Shown: positions 11,301 to 26,300 of the stretch, piece after piece
Layout: each line of letters opens with the position of its first letter
Numbering within the stretch: the stretch's first letter is position 1
From: Antedon bifida
Taxonomy: Eukaryota; Echinodermata; Crinoidea; Comatulida; Antedonidae
DNA length: 64,000 nucleotides
Reading direction: 5' to 3'
Assembly (NCBI GenBank): GCA_963402885.1
Contig: OY727094.1
Span: 7,690,501-7,754,500, forward strand
Made by a program: the position numbers and the translations under genes
Notes under the pieces: model-generated
Seen by the model: the letters and a program-made list of their open reading frames with translations, nothing else
What the model was told of the DNA's origin: nothing
Database searches by the model: none

Positions 11301-14300
11301 TAATTATCACGAATAGATTCAGTTTTGATTTTTTGTATATATGATTATGAGATCATGTGAACATTTTTTTTTACTGCAGTATGGAAACAAATATTATAAT
11401 ATACAAAAATATATATTTTTCATTTATAAAAAGAAAATCTTCTCGCGTAAGAAAAATAAAAGCATAATGAATATCTTCGTGGAATGGTACAAATAATTAC
11501 ATGAGGTGAAATATCAAATTCTATTTCCACTCAGCTGTTGCCTTGTGAAAATAGAATTTCATCTTTCACCTCATGAAATTATTTGTACCATTCCACTCAT
11601 TAACATTCATTATTGGTATACTATTCTTACACTGATCCATTTTGTTATGCAATCAATGTAAAGATCTTAGTTTCAATTTTGAAAGTTACTTGTCACTGCA
11701 ATAAACATGATGATAACAACGACCATAATGACGATGATTTACAATGATTACTAAAATAAAAGCTAGTAAAATTACATAAACAAGTTCTTAAACAGTACAA
11801 ACAAAATTGAGATACTGCTGTAACTGCACTAGAATAATTTTGAAATGATCCCTGCTGTAATTAAACATAATTAATAAGAATAAATGTTAACCTTTTTGTT
11901 AAACCAGTTGTCAAGTACTTACTTGAGAATAATTAATTTTGAAATCTTTTGGACAAAGTTGTTCCTAATAGATAATTTTTTTTTTGGTATGTAGAAAAAA
12001 TTAATAGATAATATTAATAAACTTAAACTTGGATCCTATCCAAAATTAAAAGCGATAAACTTATAAATTTGTATAGAGTGTAAACACTGTATGCATTTTT
12101 ATTTATTATAAATTTAGAGCATTCTAATTTTTTTTAAATAATGAAAAAAGGAGAGTAATGTTTTAACAAAACTAGTTAATATGTATTGAAATGATGAATG
12201 AATATAAGTGGTAGTTTACACTACAAAAGAGGAAAAAAACATATAAATGTAATTCATAAACCTTGGAATTAAAACTACAGAATAAGAAAATCTCAACTCC
12301 AGAAGAAATGAAACCGCGGAATATTCTACTGCAAAGACCAAGCACTTTAATTAAGCAGTAAATTAACCTTAATGAGATCTATATTATTATTATTGTTAAT
12401 TTACAGTACTGTTGCCACCGGGTATACTGTGGACATCACTATGCATTGCCTAGCAACCATAATAACAATCACGATAATGGCAGTAGATTCAATCAAAGAT
12501 TAAAACAATGTTTATTGATTTTCTATAGATTAAAAAAATCAATTGTAATCTCTAGGGGATTAAATGAGATGGGATATAAACTTATATGCATTTATGAGGA
12601 TTAAATGCCAATTAGACATCTCAAGGGATTAGGTTTGATGGGATAACCTAATAATATTTGGATTTGAGCGGATTAAACATCTATTATACATGATTTCAAT
12701 GGATTATATTTGATAGGAACCTATAATTTTTCCCAACAGGATATGCCATAAAATGAAGAATCTGTATTACAGGATATCAATAGCAATAACAACATCACCA
12801 AGGTACAATAAAAACAATCCAAAAATATGTTTAAAAACTACACAGATTGTTTGGGATTATTCTTCATCACAATAAATTGTTTAGTTTTTATCGATAACAA
12901 GTTAAAGTGAATAGTCTAAGAAGTCATTGTAATAATAATAAAGAGGTCAGAGGTTAAGAAGTCAACTTTGTACAATAGAACTGAACCTAATAATTAAGGG
13001 GACGCCTAACTAACATCTTTAAAATAAATATTACACTAGAGAACTAGGCTATACTGTATTGAAGGTTAATATGAAGTCGGAAAATCGTATGAAATGGCAA
13101 GCATCTGTCGTTAAACCTTAAAACTGGTACTTACAGTTCAATAAATTAATGAACATGAAAGCGAAAATGCGCAATCCAATCTAAGTTAGACTAATCGTTT
13201 AATTCAGAGATTTTCTAGTCAAGACAAGTTACCTAGATGTTTCAAATAAATTATATCTGTAATCAGTTCTATGATCGGCACTGTTTATCTAATGGCTTTA
13301 CCCTAAAGTAAAGTATACTGTGACGTCCCAGAAAGCAACTTGTACGGTTTGATAGTAAGTACACTCGTGTAGTTGAATTTCCGCAGCAAAAATTATTTCT
13401 TGGCCAACTACTGTATATATTTGCCACATATAAATAAGAAGTTATTGAAATTTGTTGAATATTTCTTATTTAATTGTATTGTTTGTAGTTATAAAGTGGT
13501 ATGCTAAATTAATCAATATACTGTGATAGTAATACCGAGCATGACAAGGTTTTATTTTGCGATGCAAGTTATTTTAATTTTAAATGTTGCAGTTCAGAGT
13601 TATGACATGATAGTGGAAAAAAGGCGGTGAATGGAGAAGACTGTAAGTGACTGTGATTGTTGGAGCCGAATACAATGCAAGAAGAAAAGGAATGTTGGAG
13701 GTGTTAAAGTTGGGAGGCATGTGAATACGGGAGGCATGTGAATACGGGAGGCCTGTGAATATGGAAGCCCTATGAATCCGGGAGGTGTTTACTGCTGCAG
13801 GAAGGCAGGGAATGTGGATGAGACTGAATGTGAAGTCAGTATTAACGAGAAGTGGTGGTACATAATGTGGAAGACAGTGACACAATGAGATAATGTCTCT
13901 GAGATGTAGTTATGGCAGGGAGCCATTCAGGAGGTGGGTGCCAGAAGTGATATTCTAAACACTGAGGCAGTGAAATCACAGATCAGCTGAATATGCCAAG
14001 ATTCGCAAAAGAACAACCTGCTTTAATATTAAAGATTCTCCTTATTGTCAATACTGTTATTTTAATATGAATTCTTAAAATCTCAATCACTTTATTTTCA
14101 AGTATTGAGAGCGAGAATTCTCCCAAGAATTTTTAAGTAGAAATGCTAAAGGTTTCTGAACTTCTCATAAAACGATTATATTATTATTACCACTTCAGCT
14201 GGCCTCAAGTTAATACAAGTATCGTAAACAATATCGTATTCTATAAAATGATTGATCGACACACCACATTGCACAGTACAAATTAAATTAACACAGTTAT

Positions 14301-17300
14301 TAAAAGCATTGCATTAGGCAATGAATGACTGGAATTTGGAAATTACTTGGAAGTTAGTTGTAATCTCTCCATGTTTTAACAGTACCTTCAATTTAGATAT
14401 AGTAAAAACTACTATAAGCTGCTGAAATTTGTCGGCGTCAGCAATGGTGCACTCTACAAACCAGTTCTTTGATTTACTCAATTCCAAAAAGTAATTTACA
14501 TTCTGGGAACTAATTTATTCCCAAGTAACCAAATTAAACACAAAAACAATTACAGCAAGGAAATCAATGTTAGAAATTTAATTAACATGGCACACATCGT
14601 AAAGTAGCAACGTTCGTTATGTAACCTAGACGAATTATGATTGCAAATAAAAATATATGTACGACCACCAGGAAAACAATACAATAAATCTTGCAGCATT
14701 ACAGTAGCTTTGATGGTTTTTCCCAGGGTAGCAGTAATTTATCCAGGATTGCTTTCGGTTTAAAAGGCTTACTTCAAGCAAGCTTAAAATCATAATGACT
14801 TTATCTTAGAAGCATTAATTTAGGTATGAAGATATTGCCAAGAAAACTAATCAAATTGATTATAATGCACCTGCTACGATGATGTTATGGTAGTAACTGT
14901 ATCCTGGCTATTATTTATTAAAGTTTAGAGAACTTTTAAGCGAAATTATCTGGATAAAATGTAAGGAGTACATTTTGGACATTCAGTATAAGACATCCTT
15001 GTGTTTAGTGGCACTATTGATTTCTTTCCAATCTTTCTTAGCTATTTATGGGTTTAAACTCTGGTACAAAATCTGTACAGTTACTGCCAAAAGGACTTAT
15101 TATTGTATTAAAAGCATTATATAACCTAGCAGTGTTAGTTACTGCCTTAGTAGTGTAACTGGCTTAGAACCATTACTGGCTTAACAGCATTACTGCCTTA
15201 TCAGTGTTACTGTCTTACAGTTAGCAGAATTATACTGCCTTATCAGTGTTACTGGCTTACAGTAGCAACATTACTGCCTTATCAGTATTACTGGCTTACA
15301 GTAGCAACATTACTGCCTTATCAGTGTTACTGGCTTACAGTACTAGCAGCATCAATGTTACTGTCTTACATTTAGCAGCATTACTGCCTTCAGTGTTACT
15401 GGCTTACAGTAGCAACATTACTGCCTTATCAGTGTTACTGGCTTACAGTAGCAACATTACTGCCTTATCAGTGTTACTGGCCTACAGTAGAAGCATTACT
15501 ACCTTATCAGAGTTACTGGCTTACAGTAGCAGCATTACTGCCATATCAGTGTTACTGGCTTACAGTAGCAGCATTACTGCCTTATCAGTGTTACTGGCTT
15601 ACAGTAGCAGCATCACTGCCTTATCAGTGTTACTGGCTTACAGTAGCAGCATTACTGCCTTATCAGTGTTACTGGCTTACAGTAGCAACATTACTGCCAT
15701 ATCAGTGTTACTGGCTTACAGTAGCAGCATTACTGCCTTATCAGTGTTACTGGCTTACAGTAGCAGCATTACTGCCTTATCAGTGTTACTGGCTTACAGT
15801 AGCAGCATTACTGCCATATCAGTGTTACTGGCTTACAGTAGCAGCATTACTGCCTTATCAGTGTTACTGGCTTACAGTAGCAGCATCACTGCCTTATCAG
15901 TGTTACTGGCTTACAGTAGCAGCATTACTGCCTTATCAGTGTTACTGGCTTACAGTAGCAACATTACTGCCTTATCAGAGTTACTGGCTTACAGTAGCAG
16001 CATTACTGCCTTATCAGAGTTACTGGCTTACAGTAGCAGCATCACTGCCTTATCAGTGTTACTGGCTTACAGTAGCAGCATCACTGCCTTATCAGTGTTA
16101 CTGGCTTACAGTAGCAGCATCACTGCCTTATCAGTGTTACTGGCTTACAGTAGCAGCATTACTGCCTTATCAGTGTTACTGGCTTACAGTAGCAGCATTA
16201 CTGCCTTATCAGTGTTACTGGCTTACAGTAGTAGCATTACTGCCTTACCAGTGTTACTGGCTTACAGTAGCAACGTTACTGCCTTATCAGTGTTACTGGC
16301 TTACAGTTAGTTATTAGTATGTGTTAAAATATACTAACCCGACAGAATGTTGCGTAACAAATCGTAGAAAGGAATGATTGAGGTCGTGTTTGTCGTTCAT
16401 ATAACACAGGAAGCAGAGGTCGTAGTCATGGCAATCACTACATTTCCATCTCGTTCCTTGTATTCCATGTTTTTTGCATACATTGCAAATTATATTTGGA
16501 TGCTTGATGCCTGCAGATAAAAATAAATCAAGTTCAATTTAAAGATGTATTGTCCCTTGAAACACCAAAAAATGAAGGTCAAAATATTCTAAATTTAAAT
16601 TGGCCATATCAAAGTAATATTAAAGTTATTCACTTTAAGTCGAAAATTCCAGCCAAAAGCAACAAGTTTACGTAATTAACAGGTAAATTAGTTTGATTAC
16701 ATTTCGTCTGGAAAATCGTCGCGAGCGAAAGTAAACAAAGATTTCAAACCACGAGTACGCATTATGCATATGCTAATTAGGATTGTTTACAACTAATCAC
16801 GGTTGAGAAGGTATTTTCACACAGATCCTGAGGAAGTTTTATGATTATGCATACAGAGTAGCCAAACAAGCGCGTTTCATTATGGGGTATGTTTTGATCG
16901 AAAACTTTGACTGGAAGTCAGAGTTTTTTTTTAAACAAAAAAACGTCTGTATTTCAGTTAAATGATTTTTTTTTCGACAAATTTTTGGTGATAGTTAATA
17001 ACTATTGTGATACTTCAAAATGACCCACCTTTTTTCGAAATCTGTTATTTTTTATTTTTTTGGAATTAGTCAAAGGGACAATACATCTTTAATAAAAAAA
17101 AAAGCATTTATTTTCTTTCACAAAGCTTCATTAAAGAGAAAATACTGTAAAACAGTACACTATCAAACTTCATGAGTAACAAAAACATTTGATGTGCCTA
17201 TTATTTTGACTGGATGATGTCATACCATTACCATATTTGGGCACATCACATTTTGTCAAAATAGTTTGATATTGTACACAGAGCTTAAGAATCGTGTATC

Positions 17301-20300
17301 TGATAATAGCAAAAGATGTTGGTGAAAAATATGTTTAAAGGTAACTGTCCTTTTGAAAAAAAAAACATCTTAATGCTAACATAGTTTCACTTTGACCAAA
17401 AATTGGATGGGAAAAAATTATTTACATGAAACAATATGTGATTTAAAGCAAGGAATAGTCATTTTTGTCTTTTTATAAGTGAAATATTATTTATTTTAAA
17501 GATAATGCTTAGGGTGATTTCTTGGGGGAGGTTTTCTCTCTCTCTACGGAAATGAATAACTTTATTAAAACTGCAAACTGGCCTCTTTTTTATATATCTT
17601 TATTTTTTGGAAAAAATACAGTACATCTTGACCATCTATGCTATTTTCCTAGTTTCCATTACCCATCATACCACATTGTAGTAACAAAGGACGAACATTA
17701 AAATAAAATCTAGAAAAAAAAATCATTATATCTTTACTTGACTGCCAGCAAAAAAAATTGATATTAAAATTTATGTATGAAAATTTATTTTTTTCTGGTT
17801 TGTAAATTTTAAAAACAATTTTGCTGGTTTTTGTTAACTGTGGTTTGTCTTATTCACAACCTGCTGTTCTTTGATATACGGAAATTCATCAGTTGAATTT
17901 ATGAATCAATTGAGGAGATACAGTGCATGTTGAATGCATTTCAAATCATGATCAAACTACTGTAAAATGTCTATATTGTATGGATTAAGATTGTCTACTT
18001 AAATTTAAATTACAAATCCAATTTGGCATTGTTTCGGAACGGCTTAGAAAATTGGATTTGTATGATGTTTTTGAGAACAAATACTCAGATTTGATTACGC
18101 ATGATGCCTTTATTTATTATGAAGATTCCAACTAAATTCTTGTTTTTTTCCATTTAAATGTTCTTGTTATCGATACAATATTCTGTATATCCTGTGTATT
18201 AAATTGAATTATTCTAGAATATTGAGTATATTTTAAAAGTGGATGGTGTAAAAATGTAATACATTTTTTTAAAACCTTGTTTATACAAGATGACGCTCAT
18301 TAAGCTCTGTCTACACTATCAAACGTTTAAACAAATTTGATGTGCCCATTATATATAGACATGATGATGTCATATCACTACCTTATTTGAACATATCACT
18401 TCCATATTTGGGCACATCACACATTTTTGTCAAACTATTGTAGTTTGATAGTGTAGATAAAGCTTAAAACAGCTAAACAATCAAGGGCTCTCATAGACAG
18501 ATAAAACAAACATAATAAAAGCACAACAAATCACAAAACAGAAACAACTAAATAAAAATAAAATACTAATTACTATACAGTAAAAAAACAACTTTACTTA
18601 TTTAATATACGGGTTATTTTAATATTTTCTTTTTTCATACTGTAGCAACTATTGTTGTTTTTGTATTGTTTTGTTATCGATCCAACATTCTGTATAGCTG
18701 TGTTGAGATTAAATTAAAAGATACTAGAATATATTAAATTAGAAACATAGTTGTATTTCTGGAATGGATACAAAGATATCAATATTATTTATTGAAAATT
18801 GAACATAAAGATTGAATGAAAATGAATGAATTAAAGGACATGAAGAATGAAGATTAATATTAACATTTTGCAGTTTCACTGAACTATTCACTTCTGTAAA
18901 AAAAAACAAACAAAAAATGATTTCACTTATAAAAAGACAATTTTAACCAAAAACCACTGTCTGACAGACAATTAAGGTACTTTTTGCTTTAAGTTACATT
19001 TTTTCAGGTAAATAACTTTTTCTTTCTATCTAGCTTTTGGTCAAAGTGAATAACTATTATGTGACATTAAAATGGTATATTAAAAAACAATTTTTTTAGG
19101 GGGACAATATCTTTAAGATGAAATTTAAATATTTGGCTACAAAATAGAAAGCTTCTTTCAAAATGTTGCTACAACTGCATTTTCTTATAATTGTTCATAT
19201 TTATAATATATTTTAGTGCACACTAGGTATTGACAATTTTATCTCAGGTGTGCGATTTAAATGCTCATTATCGTCGCCATCATCACGCAATTATCATTAA
19301 TTTATCAGAGCTCTACATTCCTAGTCAAAATATTTTTCTAGCTTAACAGCGTGATTAGGTCTTAAGCTGTTAAAACTCGGCAAATCAACGATATAATATA
19401 TTGCTAGCGCGCAAGGTGCGCTTCTCAAGGCAGGTAAAAATGGATTCTTGCACGTGTAATTACATACAAAGTCACATGGGACGTGACTCATATCTCTGAA
19501 GATTTCCCTAGTTAAAATATCAAATGCTACTCAAGCTTCGATAAATCCCACACTATGATTTATTTCAAAATTCCACAAGTTACAAGTCTAATAAAATAAT
19601 AATTTAAAGTATAGGTTTCTTTGTGTCATTGCATATCCTTGTAATTTGAATACTGTATAATTTTAAAAATTAAATAATTTATTTTAAAAATAACTGAACC
19701 ATAAATGTTTCTTCTCATCAGTTTCAAATTGGATAAAAAAGCAAAATAATTTGCATTAATTCCCTTGCCATGTACAGATATGGATATTCAAACTTAAATT
19801 ATTTTAAATAAAAAAATAATATTTTTGCATTGTAGCTATTTTCCCACTTCTCTCCACATAACTATGACTAAATTAAATCCACAAATAATATAGTCAAAAT
19901 TTAATTTATTTACATATTATTTATTTTGCTATAAAATTTTTGAAATGGCAACCAGACTTGAAATAATTGTTACACTATAAAATATAAACAAACATTTTAC
20001 AAACACATAATTTGCAAGAAATAAAACATACTGTATATTAATGTTATTGCTCCAATTTCGTAACTGTAAACCCTAACCCTAACATTAACCCTAATCCCAC
20101 CCATTAATTAAGCTTTAAGACCTTTAAATAATAGATTTGAAATGATTTACCTGTAAAGGCCACATTTTTTTTTTAAGTTTAGTTTTACACCATGGATTTT
20201 TTTTTTCATAGTTTATTTAATAACCAGTTATTTTATTTTGCTCGTGTTTCAGCAGATCAACGAAATACAGTAGAACACCTTTATTATGGTGACACTTTTC

Positions 20301-23300
20301 CATAAAACGAACAAGGAGAAATGTATTTTTAAACTAGTGTACAGCCAACACCTACTGTATTAAGGGAGCCTGCTATTTGGTACCAAAGATGTCCTCTTAA
20401 AGATATATTGTCCCCCAAAAACATGAAAAATGAAAATTAATTAAATCAGACTTTGAATATATTATTTTGTAGTTTTAATAAAGTTAATCACTTTCAATAA
20501 AAAAAACGAAAAAAAAAAATGTTTTCACTTATAAAATGACAAAATAAATGGTTAAATTCAACCAAAAATCCATTGGCTGGCAGCCAATTTGACCATTTTT
20601 TGTTTTTAAATCACATTTTTTTCAGGTAAATACATTTTTTTTCGATCCAATTTTTGGTCAATAAACTATTGTGTTACATTAAAGCCCCCTTCCCTACGTT
20701 TTTTAGATCTAATTTAAGATCACAAACTATATTTAATGTAAAAATAATACTATTATGGTCCTATTGCGATAACTGTTTTCGTCTTTAAACGGTTAAAAAT
20801 GTGAAAAATAAGTCGATTCTAATAATTATAGCGGCCCGCTATAAATCCCAAAATGCATTGCGCGCGGATTGATATTTTTGTTTTTCACCTGTAATTCGCC
20901 CACTTTTTGGTCGATCGTGAGGCCAAAACAAATGGAAGACTCCTAACTTTCAGCGAAAATACCGGGTTTTCCCCAATTTGTATCAACAGAGTCTGGCAAA
21001 AATAGAAAGACAATTAATGCAGCAACTATACAACGTCAGGCTTGGTATATAGCTTGCGTACGATGTTCGTACGTTACCGATGTTTACCAGCTAGGCCTAC
21101 AAAACTAAGCCTAGTTGGCTAGGCCTAAGACCGTCCACGAGAGGTCGATAGCCGCGAGCTACTTAGGTAGTGCATTGTTTCTCACTTTTTATCATAATTT
21201 ACCATAAAACGTACATTTAAGACAAGGAATGACATGGTTTAATGTTTTTAAAGTGATATATATGTATTATTTTCCAAAAAACGTCCAAAATTGCAGGGAA
21301 GGGGTCTTTAATCTGGAATATTAAAAAAAAAAATGTTTAAGAATTATTTTTTCAGGGGAACAATACATCTTTAATAAAGGTTTCATCCACAAATTATTTT
21401 CAAGCAGTTTTGTCTTGGCATTAGAAACAGGCTCTGTAACTGTGCTTGAACTTCTTTCAGTTTCGTATGTCAATAAGGCAACACTTGCTCGCTTACTTTA
21501 ATAGGAAACTTTCAAACAATAGGATTTTAGTGTTCTTACCTTCATGGTAATTAACTTTGAGGTTTTATGGATTTTGCCTACAATAGGGTTTTGACCTTTT
21601 TCAAGAAGGCTAATACAATGAATTAATATTTAAAGACATATTGTCGCCCAAAAACATGAAAATAAAGATGAATAAAATCAAACTTGAAATAGATTATTTT
21701 ATACAGTAGTTTTAATAAAGATATAAACTGTATTTATGCAAAAACAATTAACCGGAACGATTATAAATAACATTGGAAATATGTAAAGTCCCTTTAAAAT
21801 AATCCCCTACTAAAGCATCTCTACCCTTAATGAATTTTTAATTCAAAACATTCCTGCAGATATTCTTGTTAAAAAAACTTAAAATTGGTATGTACAATAG
21901 GATTTTCAAATAATATTGTACTGAAACAAGACCATATGGCTGCAGTCGCGTGCTCAAGTTAGTGTTTACCGACCAACCGACCGACCAACCAACCGACCAA
22001 CTGACATAAAAATGTTTGTATCTTCATTGGATACAGCTGAATCATACCTTTTTATAATTATCTGTAATAATTTCAGTGAGGAGGACTGGGGAAATAATTA
22101 ATATTATTTTATTTGTCTAGTAAATTGTGAATTCATGTTTACATAGCAAGGAGGGACTTATTGCAACATTATTTTTATCTTTAATTAATACTGTATAAAT
22201 AATTTATATACAGTACTATAGTAGTATACTACATCATATTCATTTTAAAACAAATAATTAAACAAACTAAAATTGCAAATAGAATGGCTTATTAGCCACT
22301 AAAACAGTAAATAAATATTAATAGTGCAGAAGAGGGTAAATACCAGAGGTTTGTTTAATAATAGTAATGTACAGAAATAGTATATGAACATTATATGTCT
22401 ACAGTACAATCAAACTTTAACCAAGAAAAATTATAATATAGCATGTCAAATTGTTATGGTTTATTTAATGTCAGGATCCTGTTTTGCACTATTAATACCA
22501 CACACACTGGTTTTAATGCACTCAAATTGAGGCACTTAACATAACAATAAACACAATGGTATTTTATTACAAAGCAAGTTATTTTTGCAGTATTGTTATT
22601 GAATATTACGCACTACAGGTTGTATAAAGATAGTTTTCCATATAAAGTATAGCAATATAAAATGTATTTGCCGAGCCAAAGCCAACCAGATGTCATTATG
22701 TTCAGAGAATTGTTCTATTTACACAGTAAACTCAAGAAGAAACATAATCTTTTTTCCGATTCAGATTAAATGAAACTGTTAATGTTGAACATACAAAATC
22801 ATATTTGCTAAAAAAATATGAATATTAAAAACAAAGTTATAATTCGTAATAATTGTATTCTCTATTTTATTGAGAATATTTTAGTTTTCTTGCAGGCTAG
22901 AGTAATCCTTGGCCAACTTTGAAATTCATGAAGTATTGTATTTTTGTATTATATTGTTAAAATATCTAGCTAAAAACATTTAAATTAATGAAAAAATTAA
23001 TTTCAGGATAGCAACCACACATTAGCCATTAATGACAGAAGGAGAAAATGAAGCTCTCGGTCTGGTACGAGATGTATATGGAGTTCTATGTATAGTGTAG
23101 ACCAGTGGCCGTATTCACTTAAAGTGAGTTTCCCTTTGCACAAGTGTGATTAGTGAATACGGCCACAGATGGCTTTAATAGGTTAAGTTAGTAGGAATTA
23201 TTGGGATGAAAGGGGTCATTGATCTGATATAAAAATTGATGACAAGTTTATCCAAGTAAAGCTTGACATGATTTCAGATCTTCGTGTTGGGGAAAGGGGC

Positions 23301-26300
23301 AGGGGGAGGGGAGGACACCAGGAAAACAAACAAAAAAGTCATAGGGACAATTGCTGCTTAAATTTTAAGGATTTTTCCATGAAAAGTGAGTGGACTTTTC
23401 TCTCTTCCTAATAAGATATCAGTGCCATAGAAGATGGGAACACCACATGACTGGGCACGAAATAGCTATTAAAGTATTAAATTATGGTGTGAAATACAAT
23501 ACAGAAGATGGATATGCAATAGAAAGCCATGCAGTATTCCTTATCGACTACCCAGCCTATGTACAGTATAGGCTATGCATGGAGAATCCTGGAGAAAACT
23601 AAGTGGCCCTAATACTGGAGACCTTGGACGTTTTTAGCCTTTTTCGACATACAGTATATTAATGCCTATTTTCCTCTAGACCATGCTCAGGGGCCCGTAT
23701 ACAGTAAGCTCTGTGCCCCTGGGTTTAGCCAGTGAGTGCACATAGCAGTTTACGCCACTGTCTCCAATCTACTATGTGAAAACAAATTACGAGGATAGTG
23801 TTATAGACAAAATTTACATGAATTCAATAATTACTTTTGCTGATGTTGACATTGTAATTACGAAAATGTATACAAACCTGATGAGTTAAACAGTGGTAAT
23901 ACTAGAGAGACTGAAACAGGATACTGAATGGCATAATGGCGCTGATTGCGTGCGTTAGTTGTTTCATTTATCAACAATATTCAAATCAGAAAAATACAAA
24001 GGTCATTATCCTTTGATGTTTTTTGTTTTTGTTGATTTTAGGGGAAAAAAATTTAGATTTGCATTCATTTCACCAAACATTTTAGATATGCAGGACATTT
24101 TATTTTCACCAAACAAAAAGTTTTTTTTTTTAATTGAAAATATTCATTAAATTAAGTGTTGTTGTCAAGTGTATGTAAACAGAAACTGGGAAGTCTTGTT
24201 GGTTTGACATGAATTATTCTCTCTGTTTTAATATGTACAGTAGGTAGGTAAAGGTTGTATTGAATTACAGTATGTTACAAGAATCATAAAAAATGTACTT
24301 AAATGGAAATAAATGTAAACAATTAAAGAAAAAAAGATAACTTTTTAATATTATTAGTAGAAATTTACCCATCCTAATATGAAAACATACAGCACTCTTA
24401 CCACATGCCGCTGGTTAGGGTACTATGAAGTACTCAATCAAAGAGGGAAAATATTGTATGGTCTCATTACAGTATAATAATAATAATATTCTAGATTTAT
24501 ATAGCGCCTATTGTTGTGAACCTTATTATCCCAATCATTTTTTCCTGATCAAACACGTATGGAAACATACGCCCATAATGCAGCTATAGTAATCAGCGCA
24601 AAGGTGTGTGTTGATCTAACCGGGTTCCCATTTATACACCTGGGTGGAGAGAGGCAAACGTAAGTGAAGTATCTTGCCTAAGGGTACAAGCAATGCGGCG
24701 AGAGTTGGATTCGAACCTCGATCTCACGATCAGTAGTTCAACGTCTAACACACTGCGCCACATGCCCTTATTCAAATAAACTGTTTAGCATTGCAGTGGT
24801 GCAGTGTTTTGTCGGACACGATATTTAACAATATTTTCAGCTGAGATTTGAGGATAGACAAAATTGATAAAATTTAGTCAGAAATCAATGCAGATCACTT
24901 AACATGAAAGGTTCTTATGCTATCTAAACATCTTTACAAACATCGGAATTAAAATGATTCTTATGCTTTCCTTGTTTTGACACTAAATTGTTAAGTAGAC
25001 TGGAAGGAAGGAAATCATGTTTACTTTCAAATCGAAAAGTAATCACAGAGGTTAGAATTCCTATTAAGTGGAAATCTTCAGGACCTAGTGCTCTGCTGTC
25101 TACACTTTCAAACTAGTTTGACAAAAAAAGTGTGACCAAATCAAATATGGCTGTGAATGCCGAAATATGGTAGTGATATGACATCATCATGTTTATATAT
25201 GGGCACATCACATTTGTTTGTCACATAAAGTTTGATAGTGTAGACAAGGCATAACAAAAAATCGGGCATTAATAAGATGTATCCTAAAGCAATTGTTCCC
25301 AATTGCTTTGGGCACATCACACTTTTTTTGTCAAACTAGTTTGATAGTGTAGGCAAACGTTGTGAACAGACGAACGTGCGCAGTTTGGTGGCAACACTCG
25401 ACACAAGGGACCCTTGATAAGAAGAAAGTTGTGGTAAGTGGCGTCCCAGGTTATTCCCCATTTACATTTGCTTTTAAAACAACGTAGTTTCAATGAAAGT
25501 GAGTTGTCTATCACAGGTGACATTCTAAGTACTGTAGGAACCAAGATTAAAAAGCGGAATAATAATAACAACTTTATTAATGTTAAAAAATACTGTTTGT
25601 TACTATTATTTTATATAATTTTAAGTGAAAATCAGAAATAAAGATTGAATTGAATTTATTAAGAACAGTGAACAGGTTTTTAATCATATTACTGTAAATT
25701 ATCATTACTTAATTAAATTCATTCAATAATTAATTAAATTCTGCTTGCCTCGTGTGAAAAAAAAACAAACTAAATTATGAATATTATTAGATCATTGTGT
25801 TAATTATTGGAAATGTTGTTACTCAATTTAAACATATCATACCCAAGACATTGGTGATTATTACTTAAGCTCTGTCTACACTATCAAACCCAGTATAAAG
25901 AAATAATAATAATAATAATAATAAAACGTTTATGTGACAAAAAAATGTGATGTGCCATATTTGGACATATCACTACCATATTTGGGCATATCACTACCAT
26001 ATTTGGGCACATCACACTTTTTTTGTCAAACTAGTTTGATAGTGTAGACAGAGCTTTACTTACAGTTTAAAGTGATTCCAACATTATGTTATTATGTCAA
26101 ATCATAATAATTATTATTGAAGAAAAAATGTACACTTGGTATGAAATTTACAAATTTAACAAAATTAAAAAAATATAGAAAACCTCACCAAATTGTTTTG
26201 TGTCTTTTTTCAGTAGTTGGAGGTTCTCAATAATAGTAATTAATATTCATGAGTACACCAAGCGCTTCCGGTTTGGTAGGACAAAACATAACAACGGAGA

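Larger units (their letters stand above)
8931..16338 (-). other. MIB2 intron 2 (7.4 kb)
   Basis: The intron is bounded by the exon 2 donor and exon 3 acceptor. It is AT-rich and non-coding. Separately listed contents are a SINE fragment, a foldback at 11463-11613, a cluster of GGATTA words at 12557-12706, an 18-bp array near 13.7 kb and the 39-bp minisatellite. Nothing recognisable was found in 9041-9880, 9970-11460, 11620-12490, 12730-13700 and 13800-15120. Confidence 0.8.

Noticed and set aside
15246-16310. Open frame of 354 codons on the plus strand
   Set aside because: It is the read-through of a 39-bp minisatellite whose period is a multiple of three. It has no start context, codon drift or homologue.
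20066-20098. Interstitial telomere or chromosome-fusion scar
   Set aside because: Only three to four imperfect CCCTAA units; too short to support a fusion.
23691-23728. CAGGGGC...GCCCCTG hairpin as a member of the palindrome family
   Set aside because: The end motif differs and the flanks CATGCTC and GGTTTAG do not match.
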